Assembly (NCBI GenBank): GCA_905147135.1
Contig: LR990055.1
Span: 1,426,001 to 1,490,000, forward strand
DNA from: Blastobasis lacticolella
Taxonomy: Eukaryota; Arthropoda; Insecta; Lepidoptera; Blastobasidae
Reading direction: 5' to 3'
Length of the DNA: 64,000 bases
Shown: positions 55,596-64,000 of the stretch, in pieces
Layout of the letters: every line of letters begins with the position of its first letter
How positions within the stretch are numbered: the first letter of the stretch is position 1
Made by a program: the position numbers and the translations under genes
The notes under the pieces: generated by a model
Told to the model about the DNA's origin: nothing
The model's input: only the letters and a program-made list of their open reading frames with translations
Database searches by the model: none

Positions 55596-55921
55596 GTAAG
55601 ACAGTGTTATTGTTGCATCCTAGAATCCTACAACCAATTACTTGCTATACAAAGGTGGTAAACTTGTTTTATAACCTTCGACGAAAAAAGAGTTTTGTTA
55701 TAACTTTGACGTCTATATCTGTGGCTCTGTGTATCGGTGTGTCTGTTTGTGGCATCGTAGCTCCCACTGTTTTCTCTATTTGAAAGCCAGTTTAACGGAG
55801 ATGTTTGTTTAATTACAATCAGTTCAGAAGTTTAGAAAATATTTGAGTATATGTGAACTTGGTCGACTGGTGCTATTTGGGGAGGGCTATTCAAGTAGTC
55901 ATTGTCGTTCTTTCACGATGT

Positions 55922-56076
55922 CTGTGGCCCTAGCACAACTGTGTCCGCGACAAAGCTCGCGCCGCGAGAGAGCGTTTGTCTCTTTCTCTCAATACTAAGA
56001 CGATAGAGATAGCAATACCTATGTCGCGCTTTTTCTCGCTTATCGTGCGCGAGAGCAACTTGTGCTAGGCCTACAG
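55922..56076. mobile_element. 155-bp MITE in gene 2 intron 1
   Basis: CTGTGGCCCTAGCACAA at the left pairs with TTGTGCTAGGCCTACAG at the right, with one mismatch in 17. The interior is rich in CGCGAGAG and TCTCTC motifs. Confidence 0.7.
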
Positions 56077-56715
56077 GTGACTTATGCAGGTTATTTTGGT
56101 TGTGTTGCTGGTTTTTCTTTTTTCCATTTCTTTGACGTTACATTATTTACTACCGTCATTGACTACCCGCATTTTGGACGAAGCATTATTGTGGATTACA
56201 TTGTGTTGACGGTTGTATTATTATTTAATGATATTGATACTTGTTGACATTAATTTATTTTATAATTGAAATGTATTACTTTATTGTTATTTTATAATCT
56301 TTATTAAACAAGGATGCTATAAAAAACTTGGTCGAGAGTTGTCCAACTTTTTCTGTCGGTTAGATTAATTACTTTGTATTAGTGTATATGTGGCGTCGTA
56401 GTTCCCGAAAGGATGGGCGGATTCGATTCGGTTTCTTATTTGGAGAGACAGCATAATCTCGATGGGTTATAACTTTGTTGCATTTAAATATGTCGAATTG
56501 ACGAGCTTTTTTGCATGTATATTATAACATATCGTTATTGGTTGACTCTCTCTCTCTTACTCTTGTCATTTGAAACATCTAAATGTACACAATTCAACAA
56601 TATTCTATTCCATTCCATTCCATTTTATTCTAATTACTTCTTAAAGGGATTTAGATGTTTTGTTTGTTGTTTTTGTTGTTGTTTGTGTTATGTATGCTCT
56701 GCTTTTATGTTGCAG

Positions 56716-56801
56716 GGAGCAAACACGCGCATTACAATAAACACGCAGAAATAGTCATGCCGCAAGGTCAATGTAGGCGCTACATCAATATCAGGAAAGA
56801 C
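56716..56801 (+). CDS. Gene 2 exon 2
   Basis: The acceptor is TATGTTGCAG and the donor GTAAGA at 56802. The exon has two leading bases and 28 codons, and it ends in phase 0. It encodes a His-rich, basic stretch (SKHAHYNKHAEIVMP) followed by GQCRRYINIRKD with the first mature cysteine. Intron 1 (1.1 kb) holds a 155-bp inverted-repeat element. Confidence 0.8.
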
Positions 56802-56854
56802 GTAAGACCAATAATGTTTTAAACTATCGCGCTTATTATCACACATTTTAAAGG

Positions 56855-56989
56855 TATGTTCCGTTTTCCTACCGCGTGCCGCGTACCGCGTTGATGAGTA
56901 GCTCGTCGTCCCGTAGCCCTGATGCATGCAACTGCGTCGAAATATCGTTCTACTCGTCAACAAAGGTATGCGGTAGAAACCCGAAACAT
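56855..56989. mobile_element. MITE family G, copy 2, in gene 2 intron 2
   Basis: The ends pair as GTTCCGTTTTCCTACCGC and GCGGTAGAAACCCGAAAC. The centre holds GCATGCAACTGCGTCGAAAT, the reverse complement of the family G core. It begins about 50 bases after the exon 2 donor. Confidence 0.75.
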
Positions 56990-57080
56990 ATACCCGTAAA
57001 AAAGGTAAGACCAATGCTGTCTCGATGTCAGTTTTAATTTATCAACAAACAAATATCTCACATCAGTGATCCACAATGAA

Positions 57081-57195
57081 GGCGCAGTCCTAATTAGAGA
57101 CGGTAGTGCGACGGGCGGTTTTGAGGTTTCCTATTGGTTGGGCGATGTACGTCGTACGGCCATGGTCGCTCGACCATTGCCAATTAGGACAGCGA
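57081..57195. mobile_element. MITE family H, copy in gene 2 intron 2
   Basis: GGCGCAGTCCTAATTAG at the left pairs with CCAATTAGGACAGCGAC at the right. The interior reads TGCGACGGGCGG, TTTTGAGG and CTATTGGT. It ends about 60 bases before the exon 3 acceptor. Confidence 0.75.
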
Positions 57196-57255
57196 CTTAC
57201 ACTCCACTGGTGGATTTGAACCATCAGTGGATTAAAGTTTAACCGTTTGTTGCAG

Positions 57256-57459
57256 CCCAAGCTTTGTAAGCACGTAGAAAAAAAGCCGCTCGCCCTGAAG
57301 ATAGAGGTATGGGACTTCCAAGCGAATCCTTACGTGGAGATAAGAAACGGATTGTCGGCGATCATCCAGCGGGAAGAACCTTGCGCCCACGAAATCAAGG
57401 TCTTTGTGGCGGGTGCCTGCCTAGAAGGCGGTGATTCAATAAAACCCTATTCATCATAG
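57256..57459 (+). CDS. Gene 2 exon 3 and stop
   Basis: The acceptor is GTTTGTTGCAG. The phase 0 frame gives PKLCKHVEKK, ALKIEVWDFQANPYVEIRNG, REEPCAHEIKVFVAGACLEGG and a TAG at 57457-57459. Alternating hydrophobic strands suggest a beta-rich fold. Intron 2 (454 bases) contains two different MITEs. The stop is followed by ordinary AT-rich sequence, then a SINE from 57565. Confidence 0.85.
   Translation, partial: PKLCKHVEKKPLALKIEVWDFQANPYVEIRNGLSAIIQREEPCAHEIKVFVAGACLEGGDSIKPYSS
57438..57443 (+). terminator. AATAAA inside the last codons of gene 2
   Basis: AATAAA overlaps the codons for Ser-Ile-Lys, 14 bases before the TAG. No clear downstream AATAAA was seen before the SINE at 57565. If used, it would give a 3' UTR only a few bases long. 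Confidence 0.35.
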
Positions 57460-57564
57460 TCCTGGCGTTCAATCTAGGCTTATGTAGGGTCCACTTTCTT
57501 CCTTTTCTTTTTTACATTACTTCGCCGCATAGTACGGCGAAGCTCTTGCACACATGCATTTCTT

Positions 57565-57860
57565 CATACAATCATCTTGGCGTTAATGTCCCGGTTTTGC
57601 TCTCGTGTACGAGTGCCCGTTATCCACCTTGACCATTTTCCAGGATTTGGCGGATCAGATAATTATCTTGGAGCGACAGCCATCAGACCTCCGCGAGCCT
57701 GCTACCAGATTATATAGGTTTCATCACGATGTTTTCTCTCACCGTAAGAGCATCAGTTAGCATTCAACTAATTTACATAACTTAGAAAAGAGTAATTGGT
57801 ACATGGCCGCAGTGGGATTCGAAATCAGTACCTTTCGCTTACCACTAGGCCACCGAAAAC
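57565..57860 (-). mobile_element. SINE family A downstream of gene 2
   Basis: ATCATCTTGGCGTTAATGTC through CACGATGTTTTCTCTCACCG to GGGATTCGAAATCAG and GGCCACCGA. It starts about 105 bases after the gene 2 stop. Confidence 0.8.
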
Positions 57861-58397
57861 AATGGTTGAGTTAAAATCCAAATTTTTAAATCTTCCTGGT
57901 AGTTTGATCTGCCTAATAGACTTAGTTACTTTAACAATTGATATAGGATTATCGTGACGAATAGGAGTACCAGGAACCGAACTCACTTTAGACAACATAA
58001 CATTTTGAGTCATCCTTGATTGTTACTGTCTCCATCTTGCATCTTGACTTCTCCCTGCCAGTCTTTCATGGTTTATTCAAATCTCATTTTCATTTTTGAT
58101 AAATTGGGTTCTTTCTTTCCCTTTCGTTTATTACGCACTGTGGCACAGAGACATTTGTGTAGCGTTACCTTTATGCAGACGTTAACGGTTTCTTTTAAAT
58201 CGGTTTCCTTCTTGTGAGTCCACTACATAAGATTTGGATCCTTACATTTCTCTTCATTTCCTTTAAGTGTTTTCTTAAACCATTAGTGTTGTCCTATTTC
58301 TAAATATGATAGAATAGCAGTCTAGCTTTTTATAATTATTTAATCATTTTTATAAAATAATTTTGTTATTGTTTACTTTTTGTTTTAATTATTACTA
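57861..58397. other. Intergenic between gene 2 and its paralog, nothing recognised
   Basis: AT-rich with no coding signal. Confidence 0.4.
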
Positions 58398-58520
58398 GTG
58401 GGCCTGGCGCGACTTCGTCCGCGTGGCGTCCTTCACTACCATACCTTACCCTACCCCTACCTAACACTTACCCAATTCCTACCCTATACCTACTCTACAC
58501 GTACCCTTCCCCTAGCTCCT
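58398..58520 (-). mobile_element. Helitron-like 3' end on the - strand
   Basis: The left border ACTAGTGGGCC, then GCGCGACTTCGTCCGCG, is the reverse complement of a CGCGGACGAAGTCGCG to CTAGT terminus. It is followed by an irregular CCTACCCTACC array, typical of these elements. Confidence 0.7.
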
Positions 58521-58859
58521 TCTTTTTCTTACATAGAAACCTTGTATTGACAATTACAAATCCAACAAAAGAGAATGAGCTAAAGTTTAATAAAAATAAA
58601 TATTTCGGTTTAAAGATATTTTATTCTCATTTAAGACAGAAAAAGTCACTATCATGAGAAGAATGTTGAAAACATAAATATTTACATAGTATACTATACA
58701 GTCACAACCTACGGATTAGATTTTACAAAATCACGCACATGATACATAAACACTTTTGCCACTTCGCTGGACCAAATGAACAACTTCTCAACAACATTTA
58801 GGGCTAATTTACGCTTAAAATCACATTTACATGACAGGAATAAATTAAATAAATAAATA

Positions 58860-59078
58860 AATAATAGTGGACAAATTCACACAGCGCCATCTAGCCCCAA
58901 AGTAAGCAGAGCTTGTGTTATGGGTGCTAGATAACTGATACACTACTAATATACTTTTAAATACATACTTATTATACATAGAATACCCAGACCCATAACA
59001 GAAATTAAAATTCATCATTTCAATTTGTGCCCGGCCGGGAATCGAACCCGGGACCTCTTGCGTGGCAGACCGTGGCAA
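58860..59078 (-). mobile_element. SINE family B
   Basis: Read from the left: ACAAATTCACACAGCGCCAT, then GGGTGCTAGATAACTG, then GGCCGGGAATCGAACCCGGG near the right end. The head is cut at GTGGCAGACC. Confidence 0.85.
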
Positions 59079-59087
59079 ATAATACTA

Positions 59088-59220
59088 ATATTGCATACAA
59101 ATTGCTCGGCGTGTAACAAGTTTTGCCACATCGAGTGTGTCTTCAAGCTAAGGGATGGGCAATGTCATATAAGAAGGAAAGACTCGGACTGTTGATAAAA
59201 AAGACACGAGTATCAAAATC
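59088..59220 (+). mobile_element. Deleted derivative of the Harbinger-like element end
   Basis: It begins with the same bases as 11605-11652 (TTGCATACAAATTGCTCGG, then GTTTTGCCACATCG). It lacks the GC-rich palindrome, continues AGTGTG, and then matches 11370-11415 (AGGAAAGA, CTGTTG, TAAAAA). This looks like a short MITE-like derivative with the palindrome precisely removed. Confidence 0.5.
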
Positions 59221-59590
59221 GTTTTAGTCAGAGTATACTAAATGCTACCAGTTATAGAAGTTTTAAATTTCCACTAATTTTAATTTTTTATCAGTGCCAA
59301 GATCCGGAAGCCAGAGTTTAAATAATTAATGTATCTAAATGAGACAAAGAATCGGTCTAGAATAGATACTCCTGAGTACTCCCATTTTTCTTAAATTCTA
59401 TTAATTTACACTATCTGTAACCTTTTTGAATAACCAAAATTCCATAAGCACTTGGGACAAACCCTGCAAAAATTGAGATGATGACTTTATTGTACCTCCT
59501 GCGCCAATCGACTCGATTACACGCCAACAGCGCATGTCGAACGCTCTGATATCGTAATCGCTAACAAATATCTAGGCAATGCGGGACAAA

Positions 59591-59814
59591 TTAGGTACAC
59601 TTAGTTTAAACAATAGTTATTCGGTGATTTCGTTTTCCACAAATTGTAAACAAAGGCAGAACTTATCGTTGCTACCTATATGTCGATCTTGCACCTTGAA
59701 AATAATCACAGTTTCAATTGGATTCAAAGAATTGCAATAATTTAGGTACAATAGTTTTTCGGTCATTTTATTTATTCTGCGCAATATAACAAAGGCGGAA
59801 CATATTGTTGCTAC
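59591..59814 (+). promoter_or_regulatory. Duplicated upstream block of the gene 2 paralog
   Basis: Two related blocks lie about 138 bases apart (about 59591-59675 and 59741-59814). Both read TTAGGTAC, then AATAGTT(A/T)TTCGG, then AACAAAGGC(A/G)GAAC and finally GTTGCTAC. The second ends 24 bases before the TATA box. They look like a tandemly duplicated proximal promoter or enhancer. Confidence 0.55.
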
Positions 59815-59837
59815 GCACGCCTTGATCCCGCGAGTGG

Positions 59838-59843
59838 TATAAA
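59838..59843 (+). promoter_or_regulatory. TATA box of the gene 2 paralog
   Basis: TATAAA is followed by GGCTGCGC, the same core as gene 2, 41 bases before an ATG. A CATCAACC stretch before the ATG resembles an insect initiator. Confidence 0.7.
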
Positions 59844-59878
59844 GGCTGCGCAGGCGCGGCTTGCGACATCAACCAACC

Positions 59879-59972
59879 ATGTACTCCGTCTGCGCGCTTG
59901 TCGCCGCCGCGTGCCTGCTAGCGCAGACCGCGCATGCAGGCGACGATGACATTCTTCTTACAGTGCAAACTG
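59879..59972 (+). CDS. First exon of a gene 2 paralog (rest not found)
   Basis: The exon encodes MYSVCALVAAACLLAQTAHA, nearly the gene 2 signal peptide (LAAAACLLVHTAHA), then an acidic GDDDILL start. A donor GTAATT follows at 59973, in phase 1 as in gene 2 exon 1. Matching exons 2 and 3 were not seen up to 64000: the following 4 kb is mostly a foldback element, LINE and SINE copies and the 2.2-kb Harbinger-like element. The rest may lie beyond the window, or the gene may be broken. Confidence 0.7.
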
Positions 59973-60079
59973 GTAATTACAACTTATTGTTGTATCAAAA
60001 TCTAAAATAATATTATATCAGATATTTTGATTTACCTACATATATTTGTATAAGTGGTATGTGGTATCAAAGAAACCGT

Positions 60080-60429
60080 AATGCGCTTATTACACATTAA
60101 TAAATTCAGAAACAAAAAGCATGAGAACAAATCAAAGTGGAATGTCATCATCATCATATCAGCCAGAAGACGCCCACTGCTGGGCATAGGCCTCCCCCAG
60201 AGATCTCCACAAAGACCGGTCCTGTGCTTTCCGCATCCAGCTGGTACCTGCGAAGTGGAATGTATTGTCATACATTAAAGTTTCTCGGATTTTATAAAGC
60301 GGAGCGACGCGTGACTTAATATAAGTGATACAAAAATGGGCCTTATTCTATGAGTACCACTTTGATTTGCTCTCACGCTTTTTGTTTCTGAATTCAGTTA
60401 CTAAATTTAGGAATGTGTAATAAGCGCAT
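60080..60429. mobile_element. Foldback element split by a LINE tail
   Basis: ATGCGCTTATTACACATT and AAATTCAGAAACAAAAAGC (60080-60139) pair with the right arm at 60357-60429. A LINE tail (60145-60250) lies between the arms. The structure is inside the intron after the paralog first exon. Confidence 0.7.
60145..60250 (-). mobile_element. RTE-like LINE 3' end splitting a foldback element
   Basis: CATCATCATATCAGCCAGAA, GCTGGGCATAGGCCTCCCCC, AGATCTCCACAAAGACCGG and CATCCAGCTGGTACCTGCG. Confidence 0.75.
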
Positions 60430-60616
60430 AAGTCAGCATTTAGGCATAGGAAGTGCACACAAGTAAACGAAATAAATACAGGAGACAACACTTTTATTTT
60501 AAAATATACATAAAATATTTACAAATACAATACAAATACACACATAGCTACCACTTCATATACCTATTCACTAATACATATAAAATATATATCAAAAATG
60601 AAAAAAGTCGTCCACA

Positions 60617-60860
60617 TCGACCTGGGTGGTTCAGTGGTCAACATGCCGGTCTGCCACGCATGAGGTCCCGGGTTCGATTTCCGGCCGGGCAGATGTAGAA
60701 ATGAGGAATTTCAATTTCTGTTCCGGGTCTGGGTGTTCTATGTATATGTATGTATTTAAAAAGTATATATGTAGTTTATCAGTTATCTAGCACCCATAAC
60801 ACAAGCTTTGCTTACTTTGGGACTTGATGGCATTGTGTGAATTTGTCGACGATTATTTAT
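60617..60860 (+). mobile_element. SINE family B, full length
   Basis: ATCGACCTGGGTGGTTCAGT, GGGTTCGATTTCCGGCCGG, AATGAGGAATTTCAATTTC, AGCACCCATAACACAAGC and a TTATTTATTTA tail. Confidence 0.88.
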
Positions 60861-60869
60861 TTATTTACA

Positions 60870-61095
60870 CCGCTGCCCCCCCGAAATTGTGCCCAGAAAG
60901 CTGGCTGCGTTGCCTCGTTGAAATCGTTGAATAGCGATGCTAATCCGTTGCCCGACGAACGAGCCAGCTCTCCGGTCATTCAGTGGTGTCATTTAATTGT
61001 TTGGAAAGTTCTGTAAAGATTTTTCTCGCACCAGGGCCCCACGGTCCCAACGTTTCCACACCAAACGGCTGAAGTACGAAGTCTTGCGTTAGACT
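60870..61095 (-). mobile_element. Retrotransposon ORF fragment
   Basis: On the - strand it encodes FVLQPFGVETLGPWGPGARK, IFTELSKQLND and, after a stop, ESWLVRRATD. The PxxVETxGxxGpxA block is common near the end of several retrotransposon reverse transcriptase proteins. It is broken by stops. Confidence 0.6.
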
Positions 61096-61756
61096 TACTT
61101 GCGTGAGTTAAATCATACCTATTCATTTATCAGATTACCTGCTTGTATTTTTGCACGAGAGCCTAAAGTGTACATAACATGTTTGAAAAACTTGTTATTC
61201 ATCTAGTAAGTCCCAGTACCCAGGTTCTGATGATGGAGCTGGAAGGTGCAAGCCACTATAACGCCTGCATACAAATGCAAGCCAATGTACATCTTTCTAA
61301 TTTGGGTTTACTTGATTTATCTGGACGAGGACGCTATTAATGTATCCAGATACCCTGTTATCTGATGATGGAGGCGAACGGTAGCTACAGGAACTTAGCA
61401 ACAAAAATAATCATATCTGTATCGTGTTCATTGTCATCTCATTTGGTTTGACCAGTGTTCTAGTCATAGTGGATTCCGATGTTCATAGGGCTCACAGGGC
61501 TCATAGGCGGAAGGTGGCTGCAGTAATTCTGGGGTTACAATCCTGTTGAATAGCTCAGTGAGCAATTCCTCAAGCGGTTCCCAATTGTTTCCAAGGATAT
61601 GGATACTTTCGTTCTTCAACCGGGCCAAAGAGTTCTCCTTTCCACTAAATCGGAGTTATCATGCTAAGGTTTGGAGGAATCCTTGGAGGGCTGCTCGTAG
61701 TCATTGGCTTTGTTGGATATTTCCTTTGACAAAATAACCACGGCCTTATACAATAC
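61096..61756. other. Paralog intron or flank, mostly unrecognised
   Basis: Family I scraps lie at 61205 and 61355. 61430-61740 reads on the - strand as a broken open frame without an identified family. No counterpart of gene 2 exon 2 was seen. Confidence 0.4.
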
Positions 61757-64000
61757 TGCAGCCTTACTTGAACGCACACTGATGCAGTGCGCTGCGCAGT
61801 GCACTGCACGATGTGGCAAAACTTGTTACACGCCGAGCAATTTGTATGCAAGTACATTGACAGATGGCGGAATGTCCCACTGTGCAGCGCGCCGCGCGGC
61901 GCACTGCATGATGGGGCAACACCCGCAATTGAAGCCCGAAGTGTCAGTTCTGTATGAATTTTGTCTACGTTTTTCAATTTGACCCCATCGTGCAGCGTGC
62001 GGTGCGATGTCAGTAGATGTCAACATGAAACGTCACATCTGACTGTTTCTTTTTACCAACAGTTCGAATCTTTCCTCTTTATGTGACACAGTTGACACAC
62101 ATATATCTGTCTACTTTTTTTAGTACAGATACAACGCGTGTGAATGAAATAGAAAACCGACCTTGTCAAAGAAAGTTTGACAGCTGATGCGTAAGCCCCT
62201 CCCCTTTTTCTGATTCTTTAACATTATCGAAGTTGTTTCGCTTTCGTGATCCTGTCGTCATTCTCTTCTCAGTTCATCCCGAATTATAAATAAGTTTGGT
62301 TCTAGAACACTAGTTTCTAAAAAGAAATGCTGGTACTCGTAGAAATCTACATTTTGGATGGCACCTGTCACACTTAAAACTGTAATAACTCTGAAACTAT
62401 TGGTGCTAGAATACTAGTTCCTAAAGAGAAATGATAGTGCTCGTCGACATCTACATTTCGGTTGACAGCTGTCAAACTTAATACTGTAATAACTCTTAAA
62501 CTATCACTTCTAGAACACTAGTTTCTGAAGAGAAATGATAGTGCTCGTCGACATCTACATTTCGGTTGACAGCTGTCAAACTTAATACTATAATAACTCT
62601 GAAACTATCGCTCCTTGAACACTTCCTGAAGAGGAATGATAGTCGAGATCTACATTCCGTATGACAGCTGTCAATCTTAAAACTGTAATAACTCTGAAAC
62701 TATTTGCCTTAAAACGCTTGTTCCAGAACAGCAAATACTTATAGATATCGACGGGCACTATCATTTTTTATAGGATCCAGTTTTCTAAGAGCAATGGTTT
62801 CCGAGTAATTTAAGTTATATTCACTCTCTTTATACTTACTACTGATGTTATACTTTGTAGTTATAGTTTTGAATGAGCCACCGTGGTATACACTCAGTTT
62901 AAGTAAACATTCGTAAAGGACAGAAATTCAAAATTCAAAATTACTACGTTTTAAAACATATTGTCGTAATATTGTCCCAAAACCATGTCTTCAACCAGTT
63001 GAGGACAAATTTAAGCAGTGCGGTTTATCCTACAACAGAATCAATCAATGTGAATAAAAATTCCTTACATACCGAATCAATCTTCTGAATTTAAAAATTT
63101 TGAAGTTTTTATGTTCTTATATCCTCAAGATAATTTAATTGAATGTATTATCATAGAGCCTGTAACCATCGGACAATCAATACGCTTTTAACGAAAATCG
63201 GCCAAGAAGTTTTTCAGCTAGAATAAACATCCATACAAACATTCATATAAACATACATACACACAAACCCCTTTCCCCCGCAAGAGTACGACATTGACGA
63301 CATACGACAGAGACGACGTTGTTCCACTTGCTATGGTCCTGACAAATCTCTGTCGATTCTTCCACGTTTATCAACTTTACATACATAGATTGTTAACTTC
63401 ATTACCCTCCCTTAGCTCCATCGTAGTCGGGTAAAAAGAATCATTTATAGTATAGTATTCGCGGAAGTTGCATGGTTCAATTTCTTTAGATATTACTGAT
63501 GTTATACTTTTTAGTTAAAATATGGAATGACTTACCACGGTCTACAGATGGTGAATCTATGGACACCTGTCAGAAGTAAACATCCAAAGAAAAAATTCGT
63601 TTTCAAAGATTTTAAAGTAAAATTATGTCTTCTTCCGGGGATGAAGACATGTTGGCCGTACTGCAGATGGTTAATATGCAAAAATGTAGACGACCTCGAC
63701 GTAACTATTGGGTGCACCCTATATGGAATACCGGTGTAAAAATAGACTTACCAGTTGATGGTAAAACTGGAAATGTATCCGGACCGTTTTCAGCAGGTTT
63801 TCAGGATGTCACCATTATGTTATAATCAAATATTAACCCGAGCCAGATCAAGGTTACAAAAACGGCACACAAATTGTAATGTCAATGTAGCATTGACAAT
63901 AATATAAATTAAATAATCATCGTGGCGTCATTATGATGATGTTGACTTCAATATAATGTTTTATGAGCTTGTTGAAAAACATCCTGCACCATACGATTAT
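61757..64000 (+). mobile_element. PIF/Harbinger-like element, copy 2 (cut by window end)
   Basis: This is the reverse complement of 9459-11703; positions in the two copies add up to about 73460. The transposase-like start is at 63625-63825 with small changes (GKTGNVSG for GKPENVSG). The homology is still running at base 64000. Confidence 0.7.

Noticed and set aside
59973..64000. Exons 2 and 3 of the gene 2 paralog
   Set aside because: I looked for a phase 1 acceptor followed by a GQC-like or KLC-like frame and found none. The candidate at CACCAG near 61033 runs into a stop and belongs to a retrotransposon fragment on the other strand.

Overview
This window looks like intron-rich, AT-rich genomic DNA from a moth or butterfly (Lepidoptera). 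The evidence is GT-AG introns with insect-type exon phases and TATA promoters with very short leaders. It is also packed with repeat types familiar from that order: tRNA-derived SINEs ending in (GAT)n, CR1/Jockey- and RTE-like LINE tails, Helitron-like ends closing in CTAGT, and many short inverted-repeat DNA elements. No bacterial operon, CRISPR array, rRNA or free-standing tRNA gene was seen. Repeat family names (A to K) are mine, based on copies recognised within the window.

Gene 1 (3745-35142, + strand) is a secreted CUB-domain protein of the insect type with an N-terminal six-cysteine clip-like module. Nine exons were rebuilt by eye from splice sites, phase and conserved motifs. The signal-peptide exon is missing from the model and probably lies upstream. 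Introns are large (up to 13.6 kb) and filled with mobile elements, several lying within tens of bases of splice sites. The last exon is followed at once by a LINE tail that carries the first AATAAA signals. The most unusual structure is in the intron after exon E: a 68/65-bp minisatellite of about 21 units, each unit a copy of the 3' end of exon E plus its 5' splice site.

From 35.4 to 55.4 kb I see no convincing gene. That stretch is layered SINE, LINE, Helitron-like and MITE sequence with a small GC-rich islet near 47.8 kb. Gene 2 (55508-57459, + strand) is a complete three-exon gene for a small secreted protein of 125 residues with four cysteines after the signal peptide. A paralogous promoter and first exon lie at 59838-59972; the rest of that paralog was not found and its intron is full of repeats.

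Two nearly identical 2.2-kb elements in opposite orientation (about 9459-11703 and 61757-64000) bracket both loci. Each carries a PIF/Harbinger-like transposase N-terminus, a 104-bp tandem array and GC-rich palindromes. All functional statements are inferred from sequence read by eye; no database search or alignment program was run.
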